From assembly GCA_963817515.1 (NCBI GenBank), contig CAWFPJ010000040.1, forward strand, positions 1 through 64,000: a stretch of 64,000 nt of DNA, in the 5' to 3' direction. The stretch comes from DATMNI01 sp963817515. GTDB taxonomy: Bacteria > Acidobacteriota > Terriglobia > Bryobacterales > Bryobacteraceae. The notes beneath the pieces were generated by a model. It saw only the letters and a program-made list of their open reading frames with translations, did no database searches and was not told the origin of the DNA. This document shows positions 54,052 through 62,075 of this stretch, piece by piece. Position 1 is the stretch's first letter. Each line of letters opens with the position of its first letter. The position numbers and the translations under genes are program-made.

Positions 54052-57039
54052 ATGAACTCCAGACTTGTTGTGATCTTGCCCTTGCTGATTCTTCTCGGAT
54101 GCGGGAAGAAGAATCCGGAAGGGCGCGCCATGAACCCGCAGGACTCCTTGAAGGCCATGCACCTCCACGGCGATTTCCACGTGGAGTTGTTCGTTTCCGA
54201 ACCCGACGTGATGAGCCCGGTGGAGATGGTCTTCGATGAGGGCGGGAAAATATATGTCGCGGAGATGCTCGACTATCCCGACGACCCGCCCGCGGGCAAG
54301 CCGGCCCGTTCGCGCATCCGTCTGCTTGAGGACACCGACGGCGATGGCAAGATCGACCGCAACACGATCTTCGCCGATAATGTTCTCGCGGTGAGCGGGA
54401 TGCTGCCTTGGAAAGGCGGCCTCATTGTCACCAGTGCGCCGGATATTCTATACATGAAAGACACCAACGGCGACGGTAAATCCGACGTCCGCAAGGTGCT
54501 CTATACGGGATTTCCGAAATCCAACCAGGAGTCGCGCATCACCAATCCGCGGCTGGCCACCGACAACTGGATCTACTGCTCAAACTCGGGCAACGACGGC
54601 CGCGTGACTTCGCCCGATCATCCGGAGATGCCCGCGGTGCTGATCCGCGGGACCGATTTCCGCTTCGACCCCGTGAACGGACGATTCGAAGCAGCTTCCG
54701 GCCCGGCTCAATTCGGTTCCACCATAGACGATTTCGGCAACCGGTACATCTCCCAGAACACAACGCATATCCGCCACGTGGTGGTGCCCATGCAGTACCT
54801 GTTGCGGGCGCCCCTGCTTGAGGTGGGCGCGGAGGCACAGGACATCTCCGATCATGGCCGTCCCTCGGCGCCTATGTACCCGCTGACTGGACCGCAAGAG
54901 TGGCGTAAGGCGCGCACGCAGCTTCGGCAGAAACGTTATGACGAAAACAACCTGAACAAGAAAGAGGAATTGTCGGGCTGGTTCACGGCGGCCTCCGGCG
55001 GCACGATTTACAGCGGCGATGCGTTTCCCGCGGAGTACGTGGGCAACGTCTTCACCGGAGACGTGAGCGGCAACCTGGTGCATCGCGATCTGATCCGGCC
55101 GGATGCCGCCACTTTTCTGGCGCACCGCGGCGAGGACGGCGTGGAATTTCTGGCCTCCACCGACGTCTGGTTTCGCCCCTGTCACTTCGCCAATGCGCCC
55201 GACGGCAACCTGTACATGATGGATATCTACCGGCAGGTGATCGAAACTCCGGAGTCCATTCCGGAAGAGATTCGCAAGAAGATCAACTTCTTCAACGGCG
55301 ATACGCTGGGCCGGATTTACCGCATCGTGCCGAACCATCCGCTGCGGCAGGGCGACTTGAAGCGCAATCTGGGAGCTATGAGCTCTGCCGGCCTCGTCGG
55401 GCAACTGGCCAATCCGAACGGATGGCACCGGCAGACCGCGCATCGCCTGCTGCTTGAGCGGCAGGACCGGGCGGCGGTGCCGGAACTGAAGAAGCTGGCG
55501 CAGAACGCGATGCCGGAGGCGCGCGTGCATGCGTTGTGGCTGCTGAACGCCTTTGGTGCGTTGGGGGCGGATGATGTCGCCAGGGCGATGAAAGATCCCG
55601 ATGGACGCATTCGCGAAAACGCGCTGCAATTGAGCGAACCATTCCTGGCGAAATCGGCGCCGCTGGGGGACGCCGCACTTCGGGCGGTGCACGATGCCGA
55701 CGCGCACGTGCAATTCCAGGCCGCGATGACCCTCGGCACTCTGAAGTCGGCGCGAGTACTGCCCGCGCTGGCGGAACTGGCGCACCAGCGGTCGGCCGAT
55801 CAGTGGTTTCGGATCGCGATCCTGAGCTCCACGGCCGACGAAGCGTCTTCATTCTTCCATATGCTGGTGGCCAAGGGCGAGGGCTGGACGGCGAACGAGA
55901 TGCAGGCCGCTCTTTCCGCCCTGATTGGGGCCCGGCAGAAGAGTGGCGAGATATCCGCGTGGTTCGCGGAGCTCCCGCGGCTGAGCCGGCCCGACCAGGC
56001 ACTCGAAGGCCTGGCGCACGGATTGCAGCTCTCCGATGCGCGCAATCTTAAAGTGCCGGGCGTGGAGGCGGTGCTGGCGAAGCTGCTTTCCTCGCCCAAC
56101 GAACCGGTGGAGCGCGCCGCATGGGAGGTTTCGCGTTACTTCGAATTGGAGGGCCTGATTCACAGGGCTGCGAACGACGCCGTCAATCCAGACCTGCCGC
56201 CCGCCAAGCGCATCCTGGCGATACGCGCCCTGCGCGGCGGACACTTCGAGGCCGTGTCACCGGTGCTCGAAAAGGTTCTGCAGGCGCACGCGGCGCCGGA
56301 GATCGAAGTTGCCGCGCTCAATTCTCTGGCGGCATTCGATGAGCCGGCTGCCGGCAAACTGATCCTGGGCAACTGGCGCGGCTACAGTCCGGCCGGCCGG
56401 AACGCGGCCGTGAGCGCACTCCTCACACAAAAGAACCGGGTTCCGATACTTCTCGAAGGGATCGAGGGCGGCACCATCGAGCGCTCGGCAATCGACGCCG
56501 CGGCCGCCGCGCGGCTCTATGACAACGCCGATCCTGCGATCGCGAAGAAAGCTCGCGCGCTCCTCGAAAACGCTGACAGCGATCGGGCAAAAGTTGTCGG
56601 CGCGAATCACGGGGCGGTGAACCTTCGCGGAAATCCGGCGCATGGCAAGCAATTGTTCGACGAGAACTGCGCGCGGTGCCATATGCCGCGGCGGCAGGGC
56701 GGGCGCGTAGGCCCCGATCTTTCGGGAATCAACAACAAGACCAGGGAAGAGCTCTTGACTTCGATTCTTAATCCCAGCTATGCCATCGAGCCGCGGTTCA
56801 TCAATTACGTGATCACCACGAAGGACGGGCGCATGTATGACGGCGTGATTGCCAATGAGACCCCCGGCTCCATCACGCTGCGCGGCGGCTCTGAAGACGG
56901 CGCAGACCAGACGGTGCTGCGACGCAATATCGCCGGAGTGCGCGCGTCGTCAATTTCGCTGATGCCGGATGGATTCGAAGAGCACTTGAAGAAACAGGAT
57001 CTGGCCGACATCATCTCGTATTTACGTGGTGAACAGTAA
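54052..57039 (+). CDS. PVC-type dehydrogenase lipoprotein with CxxCH haem site, intact
   Basis: A 995-residue lipoprotein (lipobox LLGC, Cys17). Order: an N-terminal six-bladed beta-propeller of the soluble-dehydrogenase type (about 35-450; FHVELFVSEPDVMSPVEMVFDEGGKIYVAEM in pieces, GNLYMMDIYRQV), HEAT-like helical repeats (about 450-830; PDGRIRENALQLSEPF), and a cytochrome-c-like domain with CARCHMPRR (haem cysteines Cys873 and Cys876, His877) and VGPDLSGINNKTREELLTSILNP. It is the full-length paralogue of the broken gene at 21832-24832. It probably oxidises a sugar or alcohol in the periplasm and passes electrons to its haem; the substrate is unknown. It is divergent from the RidA-like gene over the tandem repeats. 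Its stop is seven bases from the convergent DegT-like gene. Confidence 0.92.
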   Translation: MNSRLVVILPLLILLGCGKKNPEGRAMNPQDSLKAMHLHGDFHVELFVSEPDVMSPVEMVFDEGGKIYVAEMLDYPDDPPAGKPARSRIRLLEDTDGDGKIDRNTIFADNVLAVSGMLPWKGGLIVTSAPDILYMKDTNGDGKSDVRKVLYTGFPKSNQESRITNPRLATDNWIYCSNSGNDGRVTSPDHPEMPAVLIRGTDFRFDPVNGRFEAASGPAQFGSTIDDFGNRYISQNTTHIRHVVVPMQYLLRAPLLEVGAEAQDISDHGRPSAPMYPLTGPQEWRKARTQLRQKRYDENNLNKKEELSGWFTAASGGTIYSGDAFPAEYVGNVFTGDVSGNLVHRDLIRPDAATFLAHRGEDGVEFLASTDVWFRPCHFANAPDGNLYMMDIYRQVIETPESIPEEIRKKINFFNGDTLGRIYRIVPNHPLRQGDLKRNLGAMSSAGLVGQLANPNGWHRQTAHRLLLERQDRAAVPELKKLAQNAMPEARVHALWLLNAFGALGADDVARAMKDPDGRIRENALQLSEPFLAKSAPLGDAALRAVHDADAHVQFQAAMTLGTLKSARVLPALAELAHQRSADQWFRIAILSSTADEASSFFHMLVAKGEGWTANEMQAALSALIGARQKSGEISAWFAELPRLSRPDQALEGLAHGLQLSDARNLKVPGVEAVLAKLLSSPNEPVERAAWEVSRYFELEGLIHRAANDAVNPDLPPAKRILAIRALRGGHFEAVSPVLEKVLQAHAAPEIEVAALNSLAAFDEPAAGKLILGNWRGYSPAGRNAAVSALLTQKNRVPILLEGIEGGTIERSAIDAAAAARLYDNADPAIAKKARALLENADSDRAKVVGANHGAVNLRGNPAHGKQLFDENCARCHMPRRQGGRVGPDLSGINNKTREELLTSILNPSYAIEPRFINYVITTKDGRMYDGVIANETPGSITLRGGSEDGADQTVLRRNIAGVRASSISLMPDGFEEHLKKQDLADIISYLRGEQ

Positions 57040-57046
57040 CCTCCGG

Positions 57047-58360
57047 CTAAGCCTTGGCGAGGCTCCCGGCGTGGGCCTGAATCTTTCGAACCGCCTCCGC
57101 GATCTGGTCCATGTCGGTTCGCGCCGTGATCAGCATGTTCTGTGTGAACCACACGGCTTCTTCGCAAAGCTTGTCATTTTCCGGGCAGGCGTTGCGGCTT
57201 TCCCACTCGGCGAGAACCTGCTTCGGGTAGAGTTTCTGGTACCCCGTGGATTGCAGGGTGCTCTTGAGAAACGGCTCCTTATTCAGGGGTGAGTAGCCTC
57301 CGGAACACGGAATGCCCTCCGCCGCCATGGCCTTGAGAAACCTGGCGCGGGGCAGCCCGGCGAACTTTTCTTTGTCGTAGCGGAACATGTAAAGGTGATA
57401 CGCGTTGCGTGTGCAGCCGTCATACTGCTTTTCGGGTGCAATGCCGGGAATCTCGCGCAGCAGCGAGGTCAGGTACTGTGCATTCTCGCTGCGCGTATTC
57501 GACTGCTTCTGGAGGCGCGTCATCTGAGCCACCAGCAGAGCGCCCTGGAATTCAGCCATGCGCAGGTTGAGGCCGCGCCTCTGATATGAGAAGTCGTACC
57601 CGGCAGAACGCCGGCCGTGGCTGTTGTTGTGGAACGCGTAGCATTTCTCAAGCAGGTCCTCGTCATTGGTCAGAATCGCGCCGCCTTCACCGGAGTTCAG
57701 ATTTTTGGAGGCCTGAAAACTGAAGCAGCCGAGGGCGCCCCATGTCCCCAGCTTGCGGCCGCGCCATTCCGCAAGATGCGCCTGGCAGGCATCCTCCACC
57801 ACTGGGACCTTATGCTTACGCGCGGTCTCCAGGATCGCATCCAGGTTCGCGGAATTGCCCCCCAGGTGCACGGGCATGATCGCCGCAGTGCGGCTGGTGA
57901 TGGCCGCCTCGATCTTGCGGTGGTCAATCTGAAGCGTCTCGCGGTCGCTATCCACAAATACCGGCAGCGCATGCAGCGCCAGGACGACGTTCACCGTCGC
58001 TATGAACGTATACGGCGGCAGGATGACCTCGTCGCCGGGGCCGATGCCGAGCGCCGAGAGCGAGACCAGCAGCGCGCTCGTTCCATTGGCCGTCGCCAGG
58101 CAGCCCTTGGCGCCGGTGAGTGTGGAGTAGGCTTTTTCGAACTTATCGACATACTGGCCTCCTCCCCCGCGATTCCAGAAGGAGCTGCGCAGAACTCCGA
58201 GCACCGCCTCCTCTTCCACCCGGTCGAATACTGGCCACGAGGGCCATTTCGCGGTGCGCACCTTGCCGCCGCCCAGCAGAGCGGGTTGGTCAGCAGCCCT
58301 GGCCGCCGTTGCGGCACCCGCGGCTGCGAGAAATACTCTACGAGTCACATCTTTCTGCAT
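57047..58360 (-). CDS. Tat-exported DegT/DnrJ/EryC1/StrS-family PLP enzyme
   Basis: A 437-residue fold-type-I enzyme of the sugar aminotransferase family. GAGGTGA lies before the ATG at 58360, and the twin-arginine signal is strong (VTRRVFLAAAG). Motifs: NGTSALLVSL, PPYTFIATVN, Asp190 (VVEDACQAH) and the PLP lysine Lys219 in FSFQASKNLNSGEGGA. The C-terminal part carries the family's NAYHLYMFRYD. Cytoplasmic relatives transaminate nucleotide-linked keto sugars, substrates that should not exist in the periplasm; an exported member must act on something else, perhaps free amino or keto sugars. It converges with the PVC-type dehydrogenase seven bases away, which would suit oxidation followed by amino transfer. 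That link is speculative. Confidence 0.9.
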   Translation of the reverse strand: MQKDVTRRVFLAAAGAATAARAADQPALLGGGKVRTAKWPSWPVFDRVEEEAVLGVLRSSFWNRGGGGQYVDKFEKAYSTLTGAKGCLATANGTSALLVSLSALGIGPGDEVILPPYTFIATVNVVLALHALPVFVDSDRETLQIDHRKIEAAITSRTAAIMPVHLGGNSANLDAILETARKHKVPVVEDACQAHLAEWRGRKLGTWGALGCFSFQASKNLNSGEGGAILTNDEDLLEKCYAFHNNSHGRRSAGYDFSYQRRGLNLRMAEFQGALLVAQMTRLQKQSNTRSENAQYLTSLLREIPGIAPEKQYDGCTRNAYHLYMFRYDKEKFAGLPRARFLKAMAAEGIPCSGGYSPLNKEPFLKSTLQSTGYQKLYPKQVLAEWESRNACPENDKLCEEAVWFTQNMLITARTDMDQIAEAVRKIQAHAGSLAKA

Positions 58361-58364
58361 ATCA

Positions 58365-58610
58365 TCACCTCTCGATTACTAAGACTTCGTATTCTGCGAT
58401 GCGCGGAAGCGCGAACTCCATCCTGCCTTGCGCGTTCTTCCTGGCGGCCACGGCCTGGCGCCCCACCAATGTGTAAGCCTTTTTCACGGGTCCGATGTCG
58501 CCAAACCCCACTACTACATTATCCAGCGGCAACACTCGGCGGATAGGCCTGGTCATCTCACCGGTGAAATTGACCAGGTGCAGCAACAGGCAGGTCCGCG
58601 AATCATCCAG
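58365..58610 (-). pseudogene. C-terminal remnant of a glycoside-hydrolase-like gene
   Basis: An open stretch with no start of its own, ending four bases before the DegT-like start. It reads DDSRTCLLLHLVNFTGEM, then RPIRRVLPLDNVVVGFG and ends RMEFALPRIAEYEVLVIER. This resembles the extreme C-terminal beta-sandwich of Tat-exported glycosidases (beta-galactosidase/fucosidase-like) in related bacteria, where an LVN block and a closing strand of this sort are common. Upstream it meets a stop at 58611-58613. The N-terminal bulk of the gene is absent. Naming the parent family is a recollection, not a certainty. Confidence 0.5.
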
Positions 58611-58807
58611 TCACCCCAGCCGAATATATCAGCTTCCGTGCGGCCGTGCCCTGCGATGAATTAAACCTCGCCGATATGCCGGCCTTCGACCCGTCCACAT
58701 TCGCACCCGCCGGCATCGGCGACGGCACGGTTTACACGCTCGTGCGAATCAGTCATGCGGACGGCCCATTCCGGACCGACCTCATCAGCGTGGAGGCCGT
58801 CCTGTAA
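58571..58807 (+). pseudogene. C-terminal remnant of an unknown gene
   Basis: A plus-strand frame open from 58571 to the stop at 58805-58807 but with no plausible start. From about 58605 it reads like genuine protein: HPVTPAEYISFRAAVPCDEL, MPAFDPSTFAPAGIGDGT and VYTLVRISHADGPFRTDLIS, with codon use like that of the neighbours. The parent family is not recognised. It begins where the minus-strand remnant ends, suggesting that one deletion removed the 5' parts of two divergent genes. Confidence 0.45.
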
Positions 58808-58858
58808 GCGGACGGATTTGACATGCGATTTGCCGGCGCGATACGATTCGGGCACCAG

Positions 58859-60229
58859 ATGTACAGACGAACATTTCTTCAACTTGCGGCGGCGGCCAAA
58901 TATGCGGGCGCGGCGGACCGGCCAGCCTGGCGCGCCGGCACCGCTAAAACGGACATCACTCCACGGGAGTCGATTTGGATGGCAGGGTACGGCGTGCGCA
59001 CGCATCCATCCGAAGGTGTGCGGCAGCCGCTGTTCGTGAAGGCGCTGGCGCTGGAGGATCAGACAGGGGCGAAGTCGGTAATGGTCACGTCGGACCTGCT
59101 GGGATTCCCGCGCGTGGTCGCCGAGCCGATTGCGCGCGAGTGCCAGGCGAAACTCGGCCTCAGCCGCGAGCGCCTGGCGCTCAACTCATCGCACACGCAT
59201 AGCGGTCCGGTCATCGGCGACATGCTGCGCCCGGCTTACCCGGCGATGACCGCGCAGCAGCAGGACGTCATCACGCGGTATACCGCCGAACTAATTGTAA
59301 AAGTCGTCGAGACCGTTTCGGCTGCCATAGCGAACCTGGCGCCGGCCGCGCTGGCATTCGGACAAGGCGAGGCGGGCTTCGGTGTCAACCGGCGTCGTGT
59401 CACTCTGCGGCACCTGCCGGGGCCGGTCGATCCCGATGTGCCGGTGCTGGGCGTCCGCGATGCCGCCGGGCAGTTGCGCGCAGTGCTGTTCGGCTACGCC
59501 TGCCATAACACCACTCTCGGTGACTATCAGATCAACGGCGATTGGGCCGGCTTCGCACAGGCCCACCTGGAGCAGAGCTATCCGGGCGCCGTGGCTCTTT
59601 ATGCCCAGGGCTGCGGGGCCGACATCAATCCTCTCCCCCGTTATCAAGGCAGCGATCCACGGCTTCAGACGTACGCGGTCGAACTTGCCAAAGACTACGG
59701 AAAGATCGCGGCCGTTGCGGTCGATCTCGTCTTACACAACAAAATGAAAACTGTGGAAGGTCCCGTGCGCGCGGCGTATTCGCTGGTGGACGTGCCATTC
59801 CATAACGTGCCCAGCCGCCAGGACCTCGAAACGCGTGCGCACGACCAGAGCGCCAGCGTAGCCGAGCGCCGATGGGCGCAGTACATGCTGGATAAGATGG
59901 CGAAGGACGGCAAACTGGCGGATCGCTACCCCTATCCTGTTCAGGTTTGGCAATTCGGGCACAGTCTCAAGCTCATAGTGATGGGCGGCGAAGTGGTGAC
60001 CGATTACTCGTTGCGGCTCAAGCGCGAGTACGGTTGGGACGATACCTGGGTAGCAGGATACTCGAACGACGTTTTCGCCTATATCCCGTCCCTGCGTGTG
60101 CTGCACGAAGGCGGGTATGAAGGTGGAGGCGCGATGATTCCTTACGGCCAGCCAGCGCCCTTCGGCGCCGCGGTGGAAGAGATCATCATTGAGCAGGTCG
60201 CCGACCTGATGCGCAAGACGGCGGGTTGA
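58859..60229 (+). CDS. Neutral-ceramidase-like amide hydrolase, Tat signal
   Basis: A 456-residue protein of the neutral/alkaline non-lysosomal ceramidase family, which cuts the amide bond of ceramides and related N-acyl lipids using zinc. The start at 58859 gives a short twin-arginine signal (MYRRTFLQLAAAAKYAGA); the frame begins at 58823. Motifs: AGTAKTDITP and MAGYG at the mature N-terminus, the zinc-binding NSSHTHSGP (His112, His114), CHNTTLG, GDWAGFAQ and QGCGADINP. Relatives of this length often lack the C-terminal Ig-like domain of the full enzyme (about 650 residues or more), so the substrate may not be ceramide. It is followed by the AtzG-like gene (73 bases) and the amidase on the same strand, a set devoted to amide hydrolysis. 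Confidence 0.88.
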   Translation: MYRRTFLQLAAAAKYAGAADRPAWRAGTAKTDITPRESIWMAGYGVRTHPSEGVRQPLFVKALALEDQTGAKSVMVTSDLLGFPRVVAEPIARECQAKLGLSRERLALNSSHTHSGPVIGDMLRPAYPAMTAQQQDVITRYTAELIVKVVETVSAAIANLAPAALAFGQGEAGFGVNRRRVTLRHLPGPVDPDVPVLGVRDAAGQLRAVLFGYACHNTTLGDYQINGDWAGFAQAHLEQSYPGAVALYAQGCGADINPLPRYQGSDPRLQTYAVELAKDYGKIAAVAVDLVLHNKMKTVEGPVRAAYSLVDVPFHNVPSRQDLETRAHDQSASVAERRWAQYMLDKMAKDGKLADRYPYPVQVWQFGHSLKLIVMGGEVVTDYSLRLKREYGWDDTWVAGYSNDVFAYIPSLRVLHEGGYEGGGAMIPYGQPAPFGAAVEEIIIEQVADLMRKTAG

Positions 60230-60302
60230 ACCTCTGGCCATGGAGATCATCCGCAAGTGCGTCCGGATCTGGTCTAGGAAAACGGCCGCACAAAGGAGTG
60301 TC

Positions 60303-60560
60303 ATGACCGTTAGCAGAAGGCGATTATTCCAGACTCTTGCACTCACCGGTGGCTGCATCACGGAGGTAGAGGGGGCAGAGCCGCCAATGTCCCTGGAAGT
60401 TCTTCGCAATGTGTCCGCGGCTCATGGAATCAATTTGACTGACGATCGGCTACGGGTCATCGCGCCGGTCCTCGAACAAGGCCTCCCACAGTTGCGAGTT
60501 CTCCGTGACCTCCAAATCGACGACACCGTCGCGCCCACCCAGGGAATCCTGGGCAAATGA
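60303..60560 (+). CDS. AtzG-like amidase small subunit with a Tat signal
   Basis: An 85-residue protein. AGGAG precedes the ATG at 60303, which decides the start. It begins with a strong twin-arginine signal (VSRRRLFQTLALTGG, cleavage near VEGA). The mature part, about 60 residues, has the pattern of the AtzG/DUF4089 small subunits that bind AtzE-type amidases: AHGINLTDDRLRVIAPVLEQ, then LRVLRDLQIDDTVAP, where a helix is followed by a conserved acidic-Ala-Pro end. The amidase gene starts 30 bases later. AtzG-type partners normally have no signal peptide, so this is unusual. My assignment rests on the short pattern and on context. Confidence 0.65.
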   Translation: MTVSRRRLFQTLALTGGCITEVEGAEPPMSLEVLRNVSAAHGINLTDDRLRVIAPVLEQGLPQLRVLRDLQIDDTVAPTQGILGK

Positions 60561-60590
60561 TGTTCGAAGTCCCTGCCTGAGGTCTGAGCC

Positions 60591-62009
60591 GTGGCTGCTT
60601 CTGAAATCCCTCTCAAGTCCGTTGCCGAACTGGCGCCGCTGCTTAAGGCGCGTAAGCTCTCGCCGGTAGAGGTGGTGCGTGCCTTCCTCGATCGGATCGA
60701 AGCTTTGAATCCGCAGGTGAATGCCTTCATCACAGTCACCGGCGAGCAGGCGCTTGAGCGTGCGCGGAAAGCCGAACAAGAGATCGCCGCCGGTCATTAT
60801 CGCGGACCCTTGCACGGCCTGCCCTACGCCCCCAAGGACCTGCTCGCCACCAAAAATATCCGCACCACTAACGGGTCGAAAGTGACTTCCAACTGGATCC
60901 CGGACTACGAATCCACAGTCACCGCGCGCCTCAACCAGGCAGGTGCCATCCTGATCGGCAAGCTCAATCTCCTTGAGTTCGCGATGGGCAGCGGACAGAA
61001 GGGATTGGTCGGGCCCGCGCGCAACCCCTGGGATCTTACCTATTCTCCATCGGGTTCATCGAGCGGTTCCGGCGCGGCCGTAGCCGCCGGTATGGTACCT
61101 CTGGCAATTGGAAGCGACACCGGGGGCTCAATTCGTGGTCCCGCGAAAAGCTGTGGCGTTGTAGGTCTCAAGCCGACCTATGGACGGGTCAGCCTCTTCG
61201 GAGTGACCACGCTTAGCTGGACTCTCGATCACGTCGGGCCAATGGCCAAGACCGTTGCCGACGTCGCGTGCATGCTGCAGGTCATGGCCGGTCCGGATCC
61301 TCGAGACCATAACGCGGCTGCTGCCGCAGTTCCCGATTACACCAAGACGCTCGCCGGCAGTGTCAAGGGTTTGCGCATTGGCATCCCGACCGAGTACTTC
61401 TTCGACCGGGTCCATGCCGAGACAGAGGCCGCTCTCCGCCGCGCCATCTCCCTCCTGAAGGACCTGGGGGCTGTCTTGGTGGATGTCAAAGTGCGCGACG
61501 CTGCTCTGTGCGGCGCCGCTTCTTCAATCATTCTCAATTCCGAGGCCGCTGCATTCCACGAGAAAAGGCTCAGGCAGAACGGGGATCTTCTTGAACCACT
61601 GGTTCGAGAACGCCTCGAAGTCGCTACATTCAACTCCGCCGTTGATTACATTAAGGCGCTGCGCGTTCGCACGCTCCTGATGGAGGAAATGCGGAGAGTG
61701 TTCCAGACCTGTGACGTCTTGATGCTTCCAGCCGGAAATGCCGCCCCCAAACTGGACGCCGAAATCGTCGGTACCGACGCCCCTTCCGATCCGCCGCTAC
61801 CGCCGCGCCCTGACTCCTTCAACATCGCCAACGTCACTGGGATTCCCGCCATCGTGCTGCCCTGCGGTTTCACTGCCGGTCCGCCGTCACTCCCCCTCGG
61901 CATCCAGTTCTGCGCCAAACCTTTCGACGAGGCAACTCTATTCCGGCTTAGCCATGCTTACCAATCGGCAACAGCTTGGCACAAACGCAGACCCCCTCTC
62001 AATGGCTGA
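60591..62009 (+). CDS. Amidase-signature hydrolase (AtzE/GatA-like)
   Basis: A 472-residue amidase-signature enzyme. The start is the GTG at 60591 with GAGG upstream. The Ser-cisSer-Lys triad is complete: Lys82 (YAPKDLLA), the cis-serine at 156/157 (SPSGSSSGSGAAVAAG) and the nucleophile Ser180 (GSDTGGSIRGPA). The C-terminal NIANVTGIPAIVLPCGF is typical. No signal peptide is present, although the gene just upstream encodes a Tat-tagged AtzG-like partner. It might stay in the cytoplasm or be carried out bound to the partner. No GatB or GatC neighbours are present, which argues against a tRNA amidotransferase role. The substrate is unknown; the ceramidase-like gene upstream suggests amides. Confidence 0.9.
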   Translation: MAASEIPLKSVAELAPLLKARKLSPVEVVRAFLDRIEALNPQVNAFITVTGEQALERARKAEQEIAAGHYRGPLHGLPYAPKDLLATKNIRTTNGSKVTSNWIPDYESTVTARLNQAGAILIGKLNLLEFAMGSGQKGLVGPARNPWDLTYSPSGSSSGSGAAVAAGMVPLAIGSDTGGSIRGPAKSCGVVGLKPTYGRVSLFGVTTLSWTLDHVGPMAKTVADVACMLQVMAGPDPRDHNAAAAAVPDYTKTLAGSVKGLRIGIPTEYFFDRVHAETEAALRRAISLLKDLGAVLVDVKVRDAALCGAASSIILNSEAAAFHEKRLRQNGDLLEPLVRERLEVATFNSAVDYIKALRVRTLLMEEMRRVFQTCDVLMLPAGNAAPKLDAEIVGTDAPSDPPLPPRPDSFNIANVTGIPAIVLPCGFTAGPPSLPLGIQFCAKPFDEATLFRLSHAYQSATAWHKRRPPLNG

Positions 62010-62075
62010 CTGTCTCTGCTTCATGAGACAGCGCCGCCTGCTTGCGACAGTGGCCGCCTGACCACGCACGGCCGT

